Origin: an uncultured Eubacteriales bacterium
GTDB taxonomy: Bacteria > Bacillota > Clostridia > Christensenellales > Aristaeellaceae
Direction of reading: 5' to 3'
NCBI GenBank assembly: GCA_902765735.1
Contig: CACXBB010000010.1
Coordinates: forward strand, 1-64,000
DNA length: 64,000 nucleotides
The notes beneath the pieces are model-generated. The model was not told where the DNA came from. It saw only the letters and a list, made by a program, of their open reading frames with translations, and did not search any database. A program made the position numbers and the translations under genes. Each line of letters begins with the position of its first letter. Position 1 is the first letter of the stretch. Positions 18,401 through 26,616 of the stretch are shown here, one piece after another.

Positions 18401-18653
18401 GGATTTCTTCATGCAGGGGATCATCGACGGCAAAAAGACGGTCCACCCGGAGGACCTGCCCGGCTATCTGGAGCGGTTCACCCGGGAGAACATACTCCGG
18501 GAGATCCGGGAGCGCCGGGTCTTCAAGATGACGTACCGGCTGGTCATCAACGGACAGCCGTGGCCCGTCAGCCTCAGGATCGCCCGTTACAGGGACGGCT
18601 TCGAGGACAAGCTGATGGCGGGCGTGCGCACCCGGGCCGCGCGGGAGGAGTAA
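15441..18653 (+). CDS. Membrane GGDEF/EAL protein with C-terminal PAS-like repeats
   Basis: A 1070-residue cyclic di-GMP signalling protein. About seven membrane helices occupy residues 1-215. The GGDEF domain carries GGDHF (near 317) instead of GGDEF, so cyclase activity is doubtful. The EAL domain appears complete: EAL near 437, NLS, ITIEITES, DDFGSGYSSL, IKFD and EGVET, so phosphodiesterase activity is likely. After it come a linker domain and two related PAS-like segments marked by DTDRYIEYS and DTGRYIEYS, each followed by GEDFF or GGDFF. The C-terminal sensor placement after EAL is unusual. The ATG follows GCGGAGAC. Confidence 0.88.
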   Translation: MLYSSAGLLALILHLIINQDMLTNARGTEAIPARRSYRAFLIAVTVYYGTDILWGLFYGQHLVALTFADTALYFIAMAFSVILWTRYVIKYLKKDSLFGRILTWTGRIIFAFQVLMVCVNFFAPVLYAFDADGVYHAGKARYVTLVMQIAMYLMTAVHALSFAGDGRGTMKLRHRTVGLFSAAMAGFVTAQALFPLFPLYAIGCLLGSCLLHSFVMENEKEEYRDDLEERLKENLRKGNYYDLLTGLPSMTYFFELADAGKAEILRRGGRPVLMYMDFSGMKFYNTRYGFAEGDKLLQSFAMVLSQAFGSEHCCRIGGDHFAVRTEEEGLDEKLKQVFDDFQQTDNGKRIPVHVGVYRSQEENIHISIALDRAKIACDALKGRYGTAVNYYSQDLNDNAEKRQYIIENIDRAVREKWIQVYYQPIIRAVTEKVCDEEALARWIDPAEGMLSPADFIPTLEEAGLIYKLDLYVLEQVLQKIRDFKKEGLYIVPHSVNLSRSDFDACDIVEEIRRRVDDAGVRRDRITIEITESIVGGDFEFMKAQVERFQSLGFPVWMDDFGSGYSSLDVLQSIRFDLIKFDMSFMRKLDAGESGKIILTELMKMCNSLGVDTVCEGVETEAQVRFLQEIGCSKLQGFYFDRPRPLSHVLEWHRNHREDGYENPKESVYYEAIGCVNLYDLAVLANVDESAFQNTFNTLPMSIIEVRGDQARFVRSNLSYRDFINRFFSFDQSFQTGAFGRYGDVFMHNVVKVCCEQGARSFFEEKMPDGSVVHSFARRIAVNPVNGDMAVAVAVLSVSEPDEGASYAEIARALAADYYNIYIVDLDTDRYIEYSSRVGEEELAMERHGEDFFVSSRRDAHRIYAEDRETFYAAFSKEKVVSALDRQGVFTTTYRLVDTGVPVYVNMKVTRMQTDRNRIIIGISIIDAQMKQEEAQNRIQRERDALARVMALSEGYLSLYSVDPDTGRYIEYSASDEYETLGFAKEGGDFFMQGIIDGKKTVHPEDLPGYLERFTRENILREIRERRVFKMTYRLVINGQPWPVSLRIARYRDGFEDKLMAGVRTRAAREE

Positions 18654-18667
18654 CGGGTATTTACATG

Positions 18668-18706
18668 ACAGCCGCAGGGGCGTCCGTCGGACGCCCCTGC
18701 GGCTGT
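18668..18706. terminator. Convergent terminator hairpin
   Basis: A perfect 18-bp stem with loop GTC lies between the GGDEF/EAL gene and the convergent pta gene. The T-run is weak on both sides, but placement and stem strength suggest a shared terminator. Confidence 0.55.
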
Positions 18707-18719
18707 TGTATGTTGATTG

Positions 18720-19715
18720 TCACGCCCCGGCCTGCACGGCGGTCAGGGCGACGGTGTTCACGATGTCCTGCACGGAGCAGCCGCGGGACAGGTCGTTGCA
18801 GGGCTTCGCCAGCCCCTGCAGCACCGCGTAGCACTCCGCGCCGCCGATGCGCTGGGTGATCTTGTAGCCGATGTTGCCGGCCTGCAGGTCCGGAAAGATC
18901 AGCACGTTCGCGCGTCCGGCGACGGGGCTGCCGGGCGCCTTGGATCGGCCGATCTCCGGCACCAGCGCGGCGTCGAACTGGAGCTCGCCGTCCAGCATGA
19001 GGTCCGGGGCCAGTTCGTGGGCCAGGGCGGTGGCCTCCTGCACCTTGGCGACCAGATCGTGCTTCGCGCTGCCCTTGGTCGAGAAGGACAGCAGCGCGAC
19101 CCGGGGCTCCTCGATGCCGCACAGCACGCGGGCGGTGTCGGCGGCGGAGACGGCGATCTGCGCCAGCTCCTCGGCGGTGGGACAGGGGACCACCACGCAG
19201 TCGGCGTACACCAGCAGGCCGTCCTCCCCGAGGCTCTTGTTGGGGCAGTTCATCAGGAAGCTGGAGGAGACGATGCTTAAACCCGGCTTCGTCTTGATGA
19301 TCTGCAGTGCGGGGCGGAGCATGTCGCCGGTGGTGTGCACCGCGCCGGAGACCAGCCCATCCGCGTCGCTCAGCTTGACCATCAGCATGCCGTAGTACAT
19401 GTTATCGGCGGCGAGGCGGGCGGCGTCCTCCCGGCTGAGGCCCTTTGCCCTGCGCAGCGCGTAGAGGGCGTCGGCATACGCGCCGGCCTTCGGGCTGTCG
19501 GCGGGGTTGACGATGTCGATGCCCGCAAGGTCCGCGCCGTACTGCGCCGCGACGGCCCGTATGGTCTCCGCATCCCCCAGCAGTATGGGCCGGGCCAGCC
19601 CTTCGTCGCGTATCCGCGCCGCGGCCTGCACGGTGCGGGGCTCGTCGCCCTCCGGCAGCACAATGCGCTTTGTATTCCGGCAGGCCTTCTCCCAGACCTT
19701 TTCAATCATGCTCAT
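18720..19715 (-). CDS. pta: Phosphate acetyltransferase
   Basis: Interconverts acetyl-CoA plus phosphate with acetyl phosphate plus CoA. The 331-residue single-domain form shows the family phrases [26 protein letters not shown] and [23 protein letters not shown]. The start at 19715 has GGAGGG seven bases ahead; an ATG at 19730 overlaps that site. It follows the butyrate kinase gene by 21 bases, so the two form one operon. The neighbour suggests the real partner may be a longer acyl phosphate, but the sequence is closer to acetyl- than butyryl-transferases. Confidence 0.92.
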   Translation of the reverse strand: MSMIEKVWEKACRNTKRIVLPEGDEPRTVQAAARIRDEGLARPILLGDAETIRAVAAQYGADLAGIDIVNPADSPKAGAYADALYALRRAKGLSREDAARLAADNMYYGMLMVKLSDADGLVSGAVHTTGDMLRPALQIIKTKPGLSIVSSSFLMNCPNKSLGEDGLLVYADCVVVPCPTAEELAQIAVSAADTARVLCGIEEPRVALLSFSTKGSAKHDLVAKVQEATALAHELAPDLMLDGELQFDAALVPEIGRSKAPGSPVAGRANVLIFPDLQAGNIGYKITQRIGGAECYAVLQGLAKPCNDLSRGCSVQDIVNTVALTAVQAGA

Positions 19716-19736
19716 GCCTGTTCCCTCCATGGATCG

Positions 19737-20849
19737 TCAGAATGTCACGCCGTCGAAGCCCTGCCAGACGTTCTTGCCGGTGTACGTCATGGCCGTCGCC
19801 TGGCCGCGCAGCACCTTCAAGACCGCCAGCGCCAGCGCCTCCTGCTCCATCTCGCCGGGGTAGACGTGGATCGGGGCGATCCATCCGCAGCGCTTGCGGA
19901 TGCCCTCGGTGATGTCGTCAAAGCGCATCAGGCCGCCGGTGAGCAGTATGGCGTCCACCCTGCCGCACAGCACGGCGCTCATCTCGCCGATCATCTTGCA
20001 TATCTGGTAGATCATGGTGTTCCACACCAGGGTCGCCTTTTTGTTGCCCTGACGGACCAGAGCGTGGATGTTGTCGGAATCGGAGGTGCCGAACAGGCTG
20101 ACGAAGCCGCCCGCCCGGGAGCACATCAGCCGCACGTCTTCGACGGAATTGGCCTCGATGTAGTCCAAGAGCGCCAGTATCGGCACGCTGCCGATGCGGG
20201 TGGGGGTGAATGCGCCCTCGCCGTCCGCGCCCATGTTGCCGTCGATCATGCGGCCGTGGTCGTGGGCGCTGACGGTGATGCCGCCGTCGATGTGGGCCAC
20301 GATGAAGTTCAAATCCTCATAGCGCCTGCCCATGGCCTCGGCGTGGGCCTCCGCCACCGCCTTTTGGTTCAAAACGTGGGAGTGGGCCACCCGGTAGACG
20401 CCCCGGATGCCCGTCAGCCGCGCGTAATCGCAGTATTCGTCCACGTTGGTGGGATTCAGGGTGTAGGCCTCCCGACCGTACTCCTGAGCGAACCGCCAGG
20501 CCAGCATGACGCCCAGCTTGGCCGGGTGCTCGCTGCCGCCGACGGCGGCCTCGGTGTCGTCATAGAGCTTCTGGTCGATCCGGGTCACGCCGCCCGGCTG
20601 GGTGCACGCGCTGCCGCCCCGGCCCACGAACACGTCGATCTCGGCGGGGTCCACCTTCTCCTGCGCCAGCATGTCCAGGATCACCTTGTAGCGGAAGGGC
20701 ATCTGGTCGTTCACATGGGGGTATTGCAAAAGCACCGGCGCATCGTGAAACAGGCTCTTCTCAAACAGGGCCTTCTCGTCTTCAAAGAGACTGACCTTCG
20801 TCGATGTGGAGCCGGGGTTGATGATGAGCAGCTTGTATTTTGTCGCCAT
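19737..20849 (-). CDS. buk: Butyrate kinase family acyl kinase
   Basis: Transfers phosphate between ADP/ATP and a short-chain acyl phosphate, giving ATP in fermentation. The 370-residue ASKHA-fold protein starts with INPGSTSTKVSLFEDE (phosphate-binding loop 1) and has AHIDGGITVSAHDHGRMID and LTGGLMR, as in butyrate and branched-chain fatty acid kinases rather than acetate kinase. The ATG follows GAGGG. It is the first gene of a two-gene operon with pta; no ptb or acetate kinase gene is in the window. Confidence 0.9.
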   Translation of the reverse strand: MATKYKLLIINPGSTSTKVSLFEDEKALFEKSLFHDAPVLLQYPHVNDQMPFRYKVILDMLAQEKVDPAEIDVFVGRGGSACTQPGGVTRIDQKLYDDTEAAVGGSEHPAKLGVMLAWRFAQEYGREAYTLNPTNVDEYCDYARLTGIRGVYRVAHSHVLNQKAVAEAHAEAMGRRYEDLNFIVAHIDGGITVSAHDHGRMIDGNMGADGEGAFTPTRIGSVPILALLDYIEANSVEDVRLMCSRAGGFVSLFGTSDSDNIHALVRQGNKKATLVWNTMIYQICKMIGEMSAVLCGRVDAILLTGGLMRFDDITEGIRKRCGWIAPIHVYPGEMEQEALALAVLKVLRGQATAMTYTGKNVWQGFDGVTF

Positions 20850-20940
20850 GATACATCCCTCAAATCGCGTTGGTACGGTGTTATTTTAGCATATGCGGTT
20901 GGGCGTTTCAAGCGCAGTTTATGAAAACAATGGTTCAAGA

Positions 20941-21130
20941 CCTCTCAGTCACAGCCTGCGGCTGTACCAGCTCCCCTGAAAGGGGCACCTCATCCGTCAT
21001 GGCTTCGCCATGCCACCTTCCCCTGAAGGGGAAGGCAAAGGCTGCCGCGAGTAGGCCGTAACCCCCTGCCTCCCCTCTCAGGGGAGGTGCCCCGGCCCGT
21101 AGGGCTTAGCGAAGCGTCAGGGGCGGAGAG
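20941..21130. repeat. Interspersed repeats of the CTTCCCCTTCAGGGG family
   Basis: The block begins CCTCTCAGTCACAGCC, then TGCGGCTG, two copies of hairpins with CCCCTGAAAGGGG/CCCCTGAAGGGG cores, and a third inverted CTCCCCTCTCAGGGGAGG copy. Related blocks occur at 43538-43648, 54770-54865 and 58600-58820. The rest of the gap to 21209 shows nothing. Confidence 0.7.
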
Positions 21131-21209
21131 ATTCTTGTAAGCGATGGAGAAGAGGATCTCACAACGATCCGTGAAGGGCCAAAACAATGGGGATGGATTT
21201 GTTTTGGGC

Positions 21210-21246
21210 AAAAAAATCGTGCAGATCGATGAAACTGCACGATTTT
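21210..21246 (-). terminator. Terminator of the tRNA operon
   Basis: AATCGTGCAG and CTGCACGATT pair around a ten-base loop and are followed on the minus strand by a run of T, directly after the tRNA-Met 3' end. Confidence 0.85.
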
Positions 21247-21249
21247 GTG

Positions 21250-21326
21250 TGGTACCGGCGATCGGATTCGAACCAATGACACTCCGGGTATGAACCGGAT
21301 TCTCTAGCCAACTGAGATACGCCGGC
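21250..21326 (-). tRNA. tRNA-Met (CAT), elongator
   Basis: A complete 77-base cloverleaf with encoded CCA. The acceptor is GCCGGCG/CGCCGGT, the D-stem TCTC/GAGA, the anticodon stem TCCGG/CCGGA around TTCATAC, and the T-arm loop TTCGAAT. Anticodon CAT could also be tRNA-Ile2 with a modified C. The initiator is the neighbouring gene, so elongator Met is the simplest reading. Confidence 0.85.
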
Positions 21327-21353
21327 ATAAAAGCCAATCCGAAGGATTGGCGA

Positions 21354-21430
<77 letters not shown>

Positions 21431-21525
21431 TTATTTGCGAAGGGCCTTTCGCTCAACGCAAGAGTTATTATAACACCTGCGGCGGGCGATGTCAACCCCC
21501 GCATAGAATTCTTAACGAAAACGGG

Positions 21526-22671
21526 TCAGTGCCTCGGCGGGCGGTTGCGCTTGATCTCGTAGAGCTGGTTGTCGGCGGACTCGATGAAGTCCTTGGCGCT
21601 CATGGACGGCTCCCAGCGGGCCACGCCGATGCTGAGGGTGAGGGTATAGGGCTTGTGGAGGGTTTCGCATATGGCCTTGAGGTTTGCCTGGATATCGTCG
21701 CGCAGCTTGTCGCACTCGGCGCGGGAGCCCTCCACCAGTATCATGAACTCGTCGCCGCCGTAGCGGGCGATGTAGGGCCTGCGGGTGAAGGTGCCGCAGG
21801 TGTTCTTGAGCACCTTGGCGACGTGGATGAGCGCCTCGTCGCCCTCCAGGTGGCCGTAGGTGTCGTTGATGGTCTTGAAGTAGTCCACGTCCATCATCAG
21901 CAAAAACAGGGATTCGTTGTGGTTGAGCAGCTTGTATTCCAGGAAGGACAGCAGGTTCTGCCGGTTGTTCACCTGGGTGAGCTTGTCCAGGGAGATCTGG
22001 CGGGTGGAGGAATCCATGTACATGCACAGAAGCTCGATGGCGAGGCACACGCACATCACCGGGAAGCCTTCGCCGAGGTTCGACAAAAACCAGGCGATCA
22101 GCAGGCTCAGCGAGAAGGAGGCCGTCAGCCACAGATGGCTTTTGCGGTTGTTCTCAAATTCGTAAGGGATGCGCTTGATCAGCGGCAGGCTGAAGCACAT
22201 CGACAGGCACACGAGATAGCCCATCTCATAGTGGAACCACATGTGGCGGACGTAGCTGCCATCGGCGGTGATCTCAAACAGTATGTGGCTTTTGAGGTTG
22301 AAGGCCACCAGCGCCACGGGCGGCAGGAGGGAGAGCGCCAGTATGAGGCGGGTGCGCTTTCGGTTGAACCTGCTGGACTGGAGCGTGATCCGGGCGTACA
22401 GGCACCAGGCCACCACGCCCGCGCACAGGCTTAGGTGATACAGCGATTTGAACAGGTACGACGCCGACACCGCGATGCCGGGGATGAGCCGGAAACCGTT
22501 GAACACGGTAAAGAGCAGATTGCAGATGAAGTTTATTAAAAATACCCACAGCATGCTGCGCAGGCACTGCTCGCTGGCGGAATCCGAGCCGCTGCTGTTG
22601 GACCAGTGCAACAAGAGCGAGACGATGACAATGCAGATCAGATAGATCTCCACATAGAGCGCTGCAGCCAT
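21526..22671 (-). CDS. Membrane diguanylate cyclase (GGDEF)
   Basis: A 381-residue protein with about seven membrane helices (residues 1-210) followed by a GGDEF domain. The active loop RYGGDEF is intact, with the metal site DVDYFKTINDTYGH. No RxxD inhibitory site is seen before GGDEF, so product feedback may be absent. It should make cyclic di-GMP. I chose the start at 22671 because AAGGA is well spaced for it; the ATG nine bases upstream directly abuts that site. A TATAAT lies on the minus strand near 22744-22749. It is divergent from the transglutaminase and filament genes. Confidence 0.88.
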   Translation of the reverse strand: MAAALYVEIYLICIVIVSLLLHWSNSSGSDSASEQCLRSMLWVFLINFICNLLFTVFNGFRLIPGIAVSASYLFKSLYHLSLCAGVVAWCLYARITLQSSRFNRKRTRLILALSLLPPVALVAFNLKSHILFEITADGSYVRHMWFHYEMGYLVCLSMCFSLPLIKRIPYEFENNRKSHLWLTASFSLSLLIAWFLSNLGEGFPVMCVCLAIELLCMYMDSSTRQISLDKLTQVNNRQNLLSFLEYKLLNHNESLFLLMMDVDYFKTINDTYGHLEGDEALIHVAKVLKNTCGTFTRRPYIARYGGDEFMILVEGSRAECDKLRDDIQANLKAICETLHKPYTLTLSIGVARWEPSMSAKDFIESADNQLYEIKRNRPPRH

Positions 22672-22855
22672 TTTCAGCATTCCTTTCGTCAGGCGTTAAA
22701 CGGTGGACCCATATCGCGGATATGCACAAAATCTTATACTTATATTATACATTGTTTTCCTTGTGTTGAACAGAGGTTAAATGTTAAATATCTTAACAAA
22801 TTCCGAACGATGCGGCTTTTTTCGCTAAAAATGAGAAAGCGACGATCATATAATA

Positions 22856-22884
22856 TTGTAAATACAGGAAAAATATGATATAAT
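22856..22884 (+). promoter_or_regulatory. Promoter of the transglutaminase/filament locus
   Basis: TTGTAA (22856-22861) and TATAAT (22879-22884) are 17 bases apart in an AT-rich gap. A second TATAAT overlaps at 22885-22890. Confidence 0.65.
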
Positions 22885-22916
22885 TATAATGTATGGATAT
22901 GGGAGGTTGTTACGGC

Positions 22917-23744
22917 ATGTCAGATAAAAAGCTATTGAAAGCGGGACTTTCGGTCCTGTTTGTGCTGCTGATGTGGCTTCTGTGCTGTACGGTGGGGCAC
23001 GCGGCTTCCATGGACGCGGTTTGGCCGGAGAGCCCCGGGATCGACGTAAAAGCCGACGGCAAGCTCGTCATTGACGACAGCAATATGGACAAGGGATATA
23101 TCATGGTCAGGACCTCGGAGCCCACGAGCCATGCCATGAAGGTGACGGTCAGCCAGGGCCAGTGGCAGTTGATCTACGACCTGAACAGCGAGGGGGAGTA
23201 CGAGGTCTTCCCGCTGCAGCAGGGGTCGGGCCAGTATGAGATCGCCCTGTTTGAAAACGTAAAGGGCAAGAAGTACTCCTCCGAGGGCAAGCTGGTGATC
23301 GACGCGCAGATGAGCGATCAAAACGCCGCCTACCTGGTGCCGAACCAGTATGTGAGCTACGAGCTGTGGACCTCCGCGGTGCAGAAGTCCGACGAGATCT
23401 GCGCGGGCATGACGCCGGACCAGGCGTTCCAGGCGGTCTCCGATTTCATCTCCAGCGAGTTCGCCTACGATTTCGTGCGCGCCAAGACCATTTCCTCGGG
23501 CGAAAAGCCGGATATCGACTACTGCTACGACAACCGCATGGGCATCTGCCAGGACCTCGCGGCGGTGACCGCCTGCATGCTGCGCGTGCAGGGCGTGCCG
23601 ACCCGGCTCGTCATCGGCTATGCCGACAAGTACTATCACGCCTGGAACACGGCGGTGGTCAACGGCGAGGAGATCTTCTTCGATCCCACCCACGCCGTGG
23701 GGGCCATCGACGCGAAAAAGTATCAGACGGAACGCATGTATTGA
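22917..23744 (+). CDS. Secreted transglutaminase-like protein
   Basis: A 275-residue protein with an N-terminal signal peptide or anchor (LLKAGLSVLFVLLMWLLCC...). The C-terminal 70 residues are a transglutaminase-like fold with Cys211 in MGICQDLAAVTA, His241 in YYHAWN and Asp256 in FFDPT, the expected triad. The middle part is a beta-rich domain. Such proteins can be cysteine proteases or cross-linking enzymes. The start follows GGGAGG; an ATG 24 bases upstream lacks a site. It is 38 bases ahead of the filament platform gene, hinting at a role in filament assembly or surface attachment. Confidence 0.82.
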   Translation: MSDKKLLKAGLSVLFVLLMWLLCCTVGHAASMDAVWPESPGIDVKADGKLVIDDSNMDKGYIMVRTSEPTSHAMKVTVSQGQWQLIYDLNSEGEYEVFPLQQGSGQYEIALFENVKGKKYSSEGKLVIDAQMSDQNAAYLVPNQYVSYELWTSAVQKSDEICAGMTPDQAFQAVSDFISSEFAYDFVRAKTISSGEKPDIDYCYDNRMGICQDLAAVTACMLRVQGVPTRLVIGYADKYYHAWNTAVVNGEEIFFDPTHAVGAIDAKKYQTERMY

Positions 23745-23782
23745 TTTCATCCTATATATAATCGCTGAGGAGGGTTTTGTTC

Positions 23783-24835
23783 ATGGCCGGAAAGGGAAAG
23801 CGGAGCATCACTTCCGCAGAATTGTCCAGCTTCTGCAGCCAGGTGGCGCTGATACTCTCTGCGGGCCTGCCGCTCTACGACGGCATGGAGACACTGGCGG
23901 AGACCACCCGCGGCACGGAATACGCTGATCTCTACGAAAAGGTCTATAAGGGCGTCAACGAGACGGGATCGCTGTATCAGGCGCTCAAGGAGGACGACCG
24001 CTGGCCCACCTACCTGGTGGAAATGACGGGCATCGGCGAACAGACCGGCCAGCTCGAGAGCGTCATGAACGGCCTGTCCGAGTACTACGGCCGTGAGGAG
24101 CGCATACGCACCTCCGTGGTGAGCGCCATCACCTATCCCCTGGTGCTGGGCGTGATGCTGGTGCTGATCATACTGATCATGCTGTGGAAGGTGCTGCCCG
24201 TGTTCCAGCGGGTGCTCAACTCCATGGGCATGGAGATGACCCGCTCCGGCTCGGCGATGATGAACCTGGGCTCCACCATCGGCTGGGTGGTGCTGGCGCT
24301 GGTGGGCGTGGTGGTGCTGGCCGTGCTGGTATGCGCCATACTGATGAAGACCTCCGCCCGCGACGGCGTGCTCTCTTTCCTGCGCAAAATCTTCCCGCCG
24401 ATTCGCCGGCTGAGCATGAAGCTGTCCTCCTCCCGCGTGGCCAGCGTGCTCTCGATGATGCTCTCCTCGGGCTTCCCCACCGGCGAGGCGCTCCGGCTCA
24501 TGCCCTCGATCCTCTCCGACGCCGAGGCCGGCGACAGGGTGCGCGGCATCCACAAGAACCTGGAGTCGGGCATGTCCTTTGCCGAGGCCATGGAGCAGTC
24601 CCAGTTGTTTGAGGGGCTCCACAACCGCATGATCCGCATGGGCGTGGCCGCGGGCCGCGAGGACCAGGTGATGAACAAGATCGCGGGCATCTACGAGGAA
24701 CAGGTGGAGACCGGCATCTCCCAATTGGTGTCCATCATCGAGCCCACGCTGATCGCCCTGCTCTCCGTCGTCATCGGCGCGATACTGCTGTCGGTGATGC
24801 TGCCCATGGCGGGCATCCTTTCCAGTATGCTGTAA
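23783..24835 (+). CDS. Type IV filament platform protein (GspF/PilC family)
   Basis: A 350-residue inner-membrane protein with two GspF repeats and three hydrophobic segments. The first repeat starts LSSFCSQVALILSAGLPLYDGMETLAE, the second LSSSRVASVLSMMLSSGFPTGEALRL, and the protein ends in a hydrophobic helix. It couples the assembly ATPase to pilin extrusion. The start has GGAGGG eight bases ahead. It is separated from the small pilin-like genes by a GTAGGG-family repeat. Confidence 0.9.
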   Translation: MAGKGKRSITSAELSSFCSQVALILSAGLPLYDGMETLAETTRGTEYADLYEKVYKGVNETGSLYQALKEDDRWPTYLVEMTGIGEQTGQLESVMNGLSEYYGREERIRTSVVSAITYPLVLGVMLVLIILIMLWKVLPVFQRVLNSMGMEMTRSGSAMMNLGSTIGWVVLALVGVVVLAVLVCAILMKTSARDGVLSFLRKIFPPIRRLSMKLSSSRVASVLSMMLSSGFPTGEALRLMPSILSDAEAGDRVRGIHKNLESGMSFAEAMEQSQLFEGLHNRMIRMGVAAGREDQVMNKIAGIYEEQVETGISQLVSIIEPTLIALLSVVIGAILLSVMLPMAGILSSML

Positions 24836-24842
24836 GCGAAAA

Positions 24843-24907
24843 GGGCGATGAGGGCATCGCCCCTACAACCGCGTTGTATCCGTAGGGGCGATCCCCCGAT
24901 CGCCCGC
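24843..24907. repeat. Double palindrome, GGGCGATGAGGGCATCGCCC type
   Basis: Two hairpins (GGGCGATGAGGGCATCGCCC and GGGCGATCCCCCGATCGCCC) are linked by CTACAACC...CCGTAG. A closely related copy is at 50427-50496. Confidence 0.75.
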
Positions 24908-24951
24908 CTGACCGAACGGTTATCCAAATAAACAGAGAGGGGCGATGGGCG

Positions 24952-25257
24952 TTGGCCAATCGCAAGGAAATTGCGATCATTCTGCTGATGATCCTGCTGC
25001 TGGGCGGCGTATGGATGCTGGTGAGCCGGGTGGATACCGCCCAGAGCGGCGCGCAGACCCAGTTTGTCTACGACGCGGTGCACAACGCGGCGCTGACCTG
25101 CTATGCGGTGGAGGGCGCCTATCCGGACGATCTGGAGTACCTGCGGGAAAACTACGGCCTGGCCTATGACCAGTCGCGCTACATGGTTTCCTACGATGCC
25201 TTCGCGGCCAACCAGGTGCCGACGATATTTGTGACGGAAGTGGAGGCGGACGCATGA
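24952..25257 (+). CDS. Small membrane-anchored protein of the filament locus
   Basis: A 101-residue protein with one N-terminal hydrophobic helix (IAIILLMILLLGGVWMLVS) and a short soluble domain containing YAVEGAYPDDLEYLRENYGL, a phrase seen in minor-pilin-like proteins. It starts at TTG after GAGGGG; an ATG seven bases upstream is in another frame. The last four bases overlap the next gene. There is no canonical prepilin cleavage site. Confidence 0.7.
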   Translation: MANRKEIAIILLMILLLGGVWMLVSRVDTAQSGAQTQFVYDAVHNAALTCYAVEGAYPDDLEYLRENYGLAYDQSRYMVSYDAFAANQVPTIFVTEVEADA

Positions 25258-25736
25258 GCAACGGCAACATGAAAGTGCAGCACGGCATGCAGGGCGCCTT
25301 CATATTCGTACTCCTGGGGCTGTTCGCGCTGATGTCTACGCTGATGGTGCTGCTGGGGGCGCAGATGTACCACGCCACGGTGGATCGCTCCCAGTACAAC
25401 AACGAAAACCGCGTGATGGGCGCGTATGTGCGCAGCATGGTGCGCTCGCTGGATTCCGGCGAGATCAGCGTCGAGGCGCCCGGGGGCATCCCGGCGGTGG
25501 CGCTGAAGGAGACCTGGGAGGGCGAGCAGTACGTCACCTGGATCTACCAGTACGACGGCGCGCTCTACGAGCAGTACACCGACATGGAAGATGAATTCAA
25601 CCCCGAGCGCGGCACAGAGATCTGCGCGGCGAACAGCCTGTCCGCGGAGCTGGAGGACGGACTGCTGACGGTTCGCCTGACCAACGGTTCAGACGAGCCG
25701 TGCACCGTCCGGGTGGCGCTCAGGTGCGCCGGATAG
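25254..25736 (+). CDS. DUF4860-like filament-locus protein
   Basis: A 160-residue protein with an N-terminal helix in GMQGAFIFVLLGLFALMSTLMVLL and an extracytoplasmic beta-rich domain ending in TNGSDEPCTVRVALRCAG. It resembles the DUF4860 group found next to GspF and pilin-like genes in Clostridia. Translation is coupled to the previous gene through the ATGA overlap. Confidence 0.7.
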   Translation: MSNGNMKVQHGMQGAFIFVLLGLFALMSTLMVLLGAQMYHATVDRSQYNNENRVMGAYVRSMVRSLDSGEISVEAPGGIPAVALKETWEGEQYVTWIYQYDGALYEQYTDMEDEFNPERGTEICAANSLSAELEDGLLTVRLTNGSDEPCTVRVALRCAG

Positions 25737-25756
25737 AACGAGTTTAGGAGTCTAAG

Positions 25757-26182
25757 ATGGGCAGCAGAAATCGATCAAACGTGCTATTGGTGGAGATCCT
25801 CATCGCGGTTCTCTTCTTTATGCTGTCGGCCACGGTGCTGGTGCGGGTGTTCGTCACCGCCCGCAACATGACCGTCCGCGCCGGGGTGGAGACCCAGGCG
25901 CTGGCGGAGGCGCAGAATGTGGCCGAGACGCTCTACGCGGCGGAGGACCCGGCGGCCGCGCTGGAGCAGATGCAGTTCAAGCTGTATCACGGCGCATGGA
26001 GCCGCGCGGAGGGCGATTACACGCTGTACGTTGAGGGCGAGGAGAAGCCCGCCGACGCCGGCGTGAGCTGGGTGGGCACGGTGCGCGTGTTCTACCGCAG
26101 CCGCAATGTTGACCGGGCCCGGCAGGAGGACGAGGAGCTGTTCTCCCTGCCCTGCGCCCGTTACAGGGAGGTGCCGGTATGA
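25757..26182 (+). CDS. Pseudopilin-like protein
   Basis: A 141-residue protein whose N-terminus, SNVLLVEILIAVLFFMLSATVLVRVF, is like the type IV pilin start (x-FTLVELLIA) with Glu at the fifth place after the expected cut. The residue before the cut would be Asn rather than Gly or Ala, so processing by a standard prepilin peptidase is uncertain. The start follows AGGAG. It overlaps the next gene by four bases. Confidence 0.72.
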   Translation: MGSRNRSNVLLVEILIAVLFFMLSATVLVRVFVTARNMTVRAGVETQALAEAQNVAETLYAAEDPAAALEQMQFKLYHGAWSRAEGDYTLYVEGEEKPADAGVSWVGTVRVFYRSRNVDRARQEDEELFSLPCARYREVPV

Positions 26183-26616
26183 ACCGCAAGAGCAGGGTTT
26201 CCTTCGGCCCCGGCGCCGCCTCGCTGATACTGATCGTGGTCATACTCAGCATGAGCGTGCTGGGCATACTGGCGCTGATGAACGCCCGCAATGACATTAA
26301 GCTCTGCGAGCGCAGCGTGCAGGTGGTGCAGGCGGGCTATCAACTGAACGTGGAGGCCGAGCGCAAGCTGGCCTCGCTGGACGCCATCGCGGCGATGTAC
26401 GCCGCCAAGTCCGAAAATGACGACGACTACGCCGCCGCCGTCCGCGCCTTCCTGCCGGCGGACATGGCGATGAACGGCCGCGAGATATCCTGGAAGGTCA
26501 CCGACGGCGTGCGCACGCTGGAGTGCGCCGTCTCCCTGAATCCGCTGGGGGAGGGCAGGCGCTTCAAGTGGGTGGACCATCGACTGACGGCGACCACGGA
26601 GGAAACATGGAACTGA
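26179..26616 (+). CDS. Filament-locus protein with N-terminal membrane helix
   Basis: A 145-residue protein with a single N-terminal helix (GAASLILIVVILSMSVLGILALM) followed by a charged helix and a small soluble domain. It resembles PilX-type minor components only in layout. It overlaps the gene before it by four bases and the ATPase gene by ten, so the set is translated as a unit. Confidence 0.68.
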   Translation: MNRKSRVSFGPGAASLILIVVILSMSVLGILALMNARNDIKLCERSVQVVQAGYQLNVEAERKLASLDAIAAMYAAKSENDDDYAAAVRAFLPADMAMNGREISWKVTDGVRTLECAVSLNPLGEGRRFKWVDHRLTATTEETWN

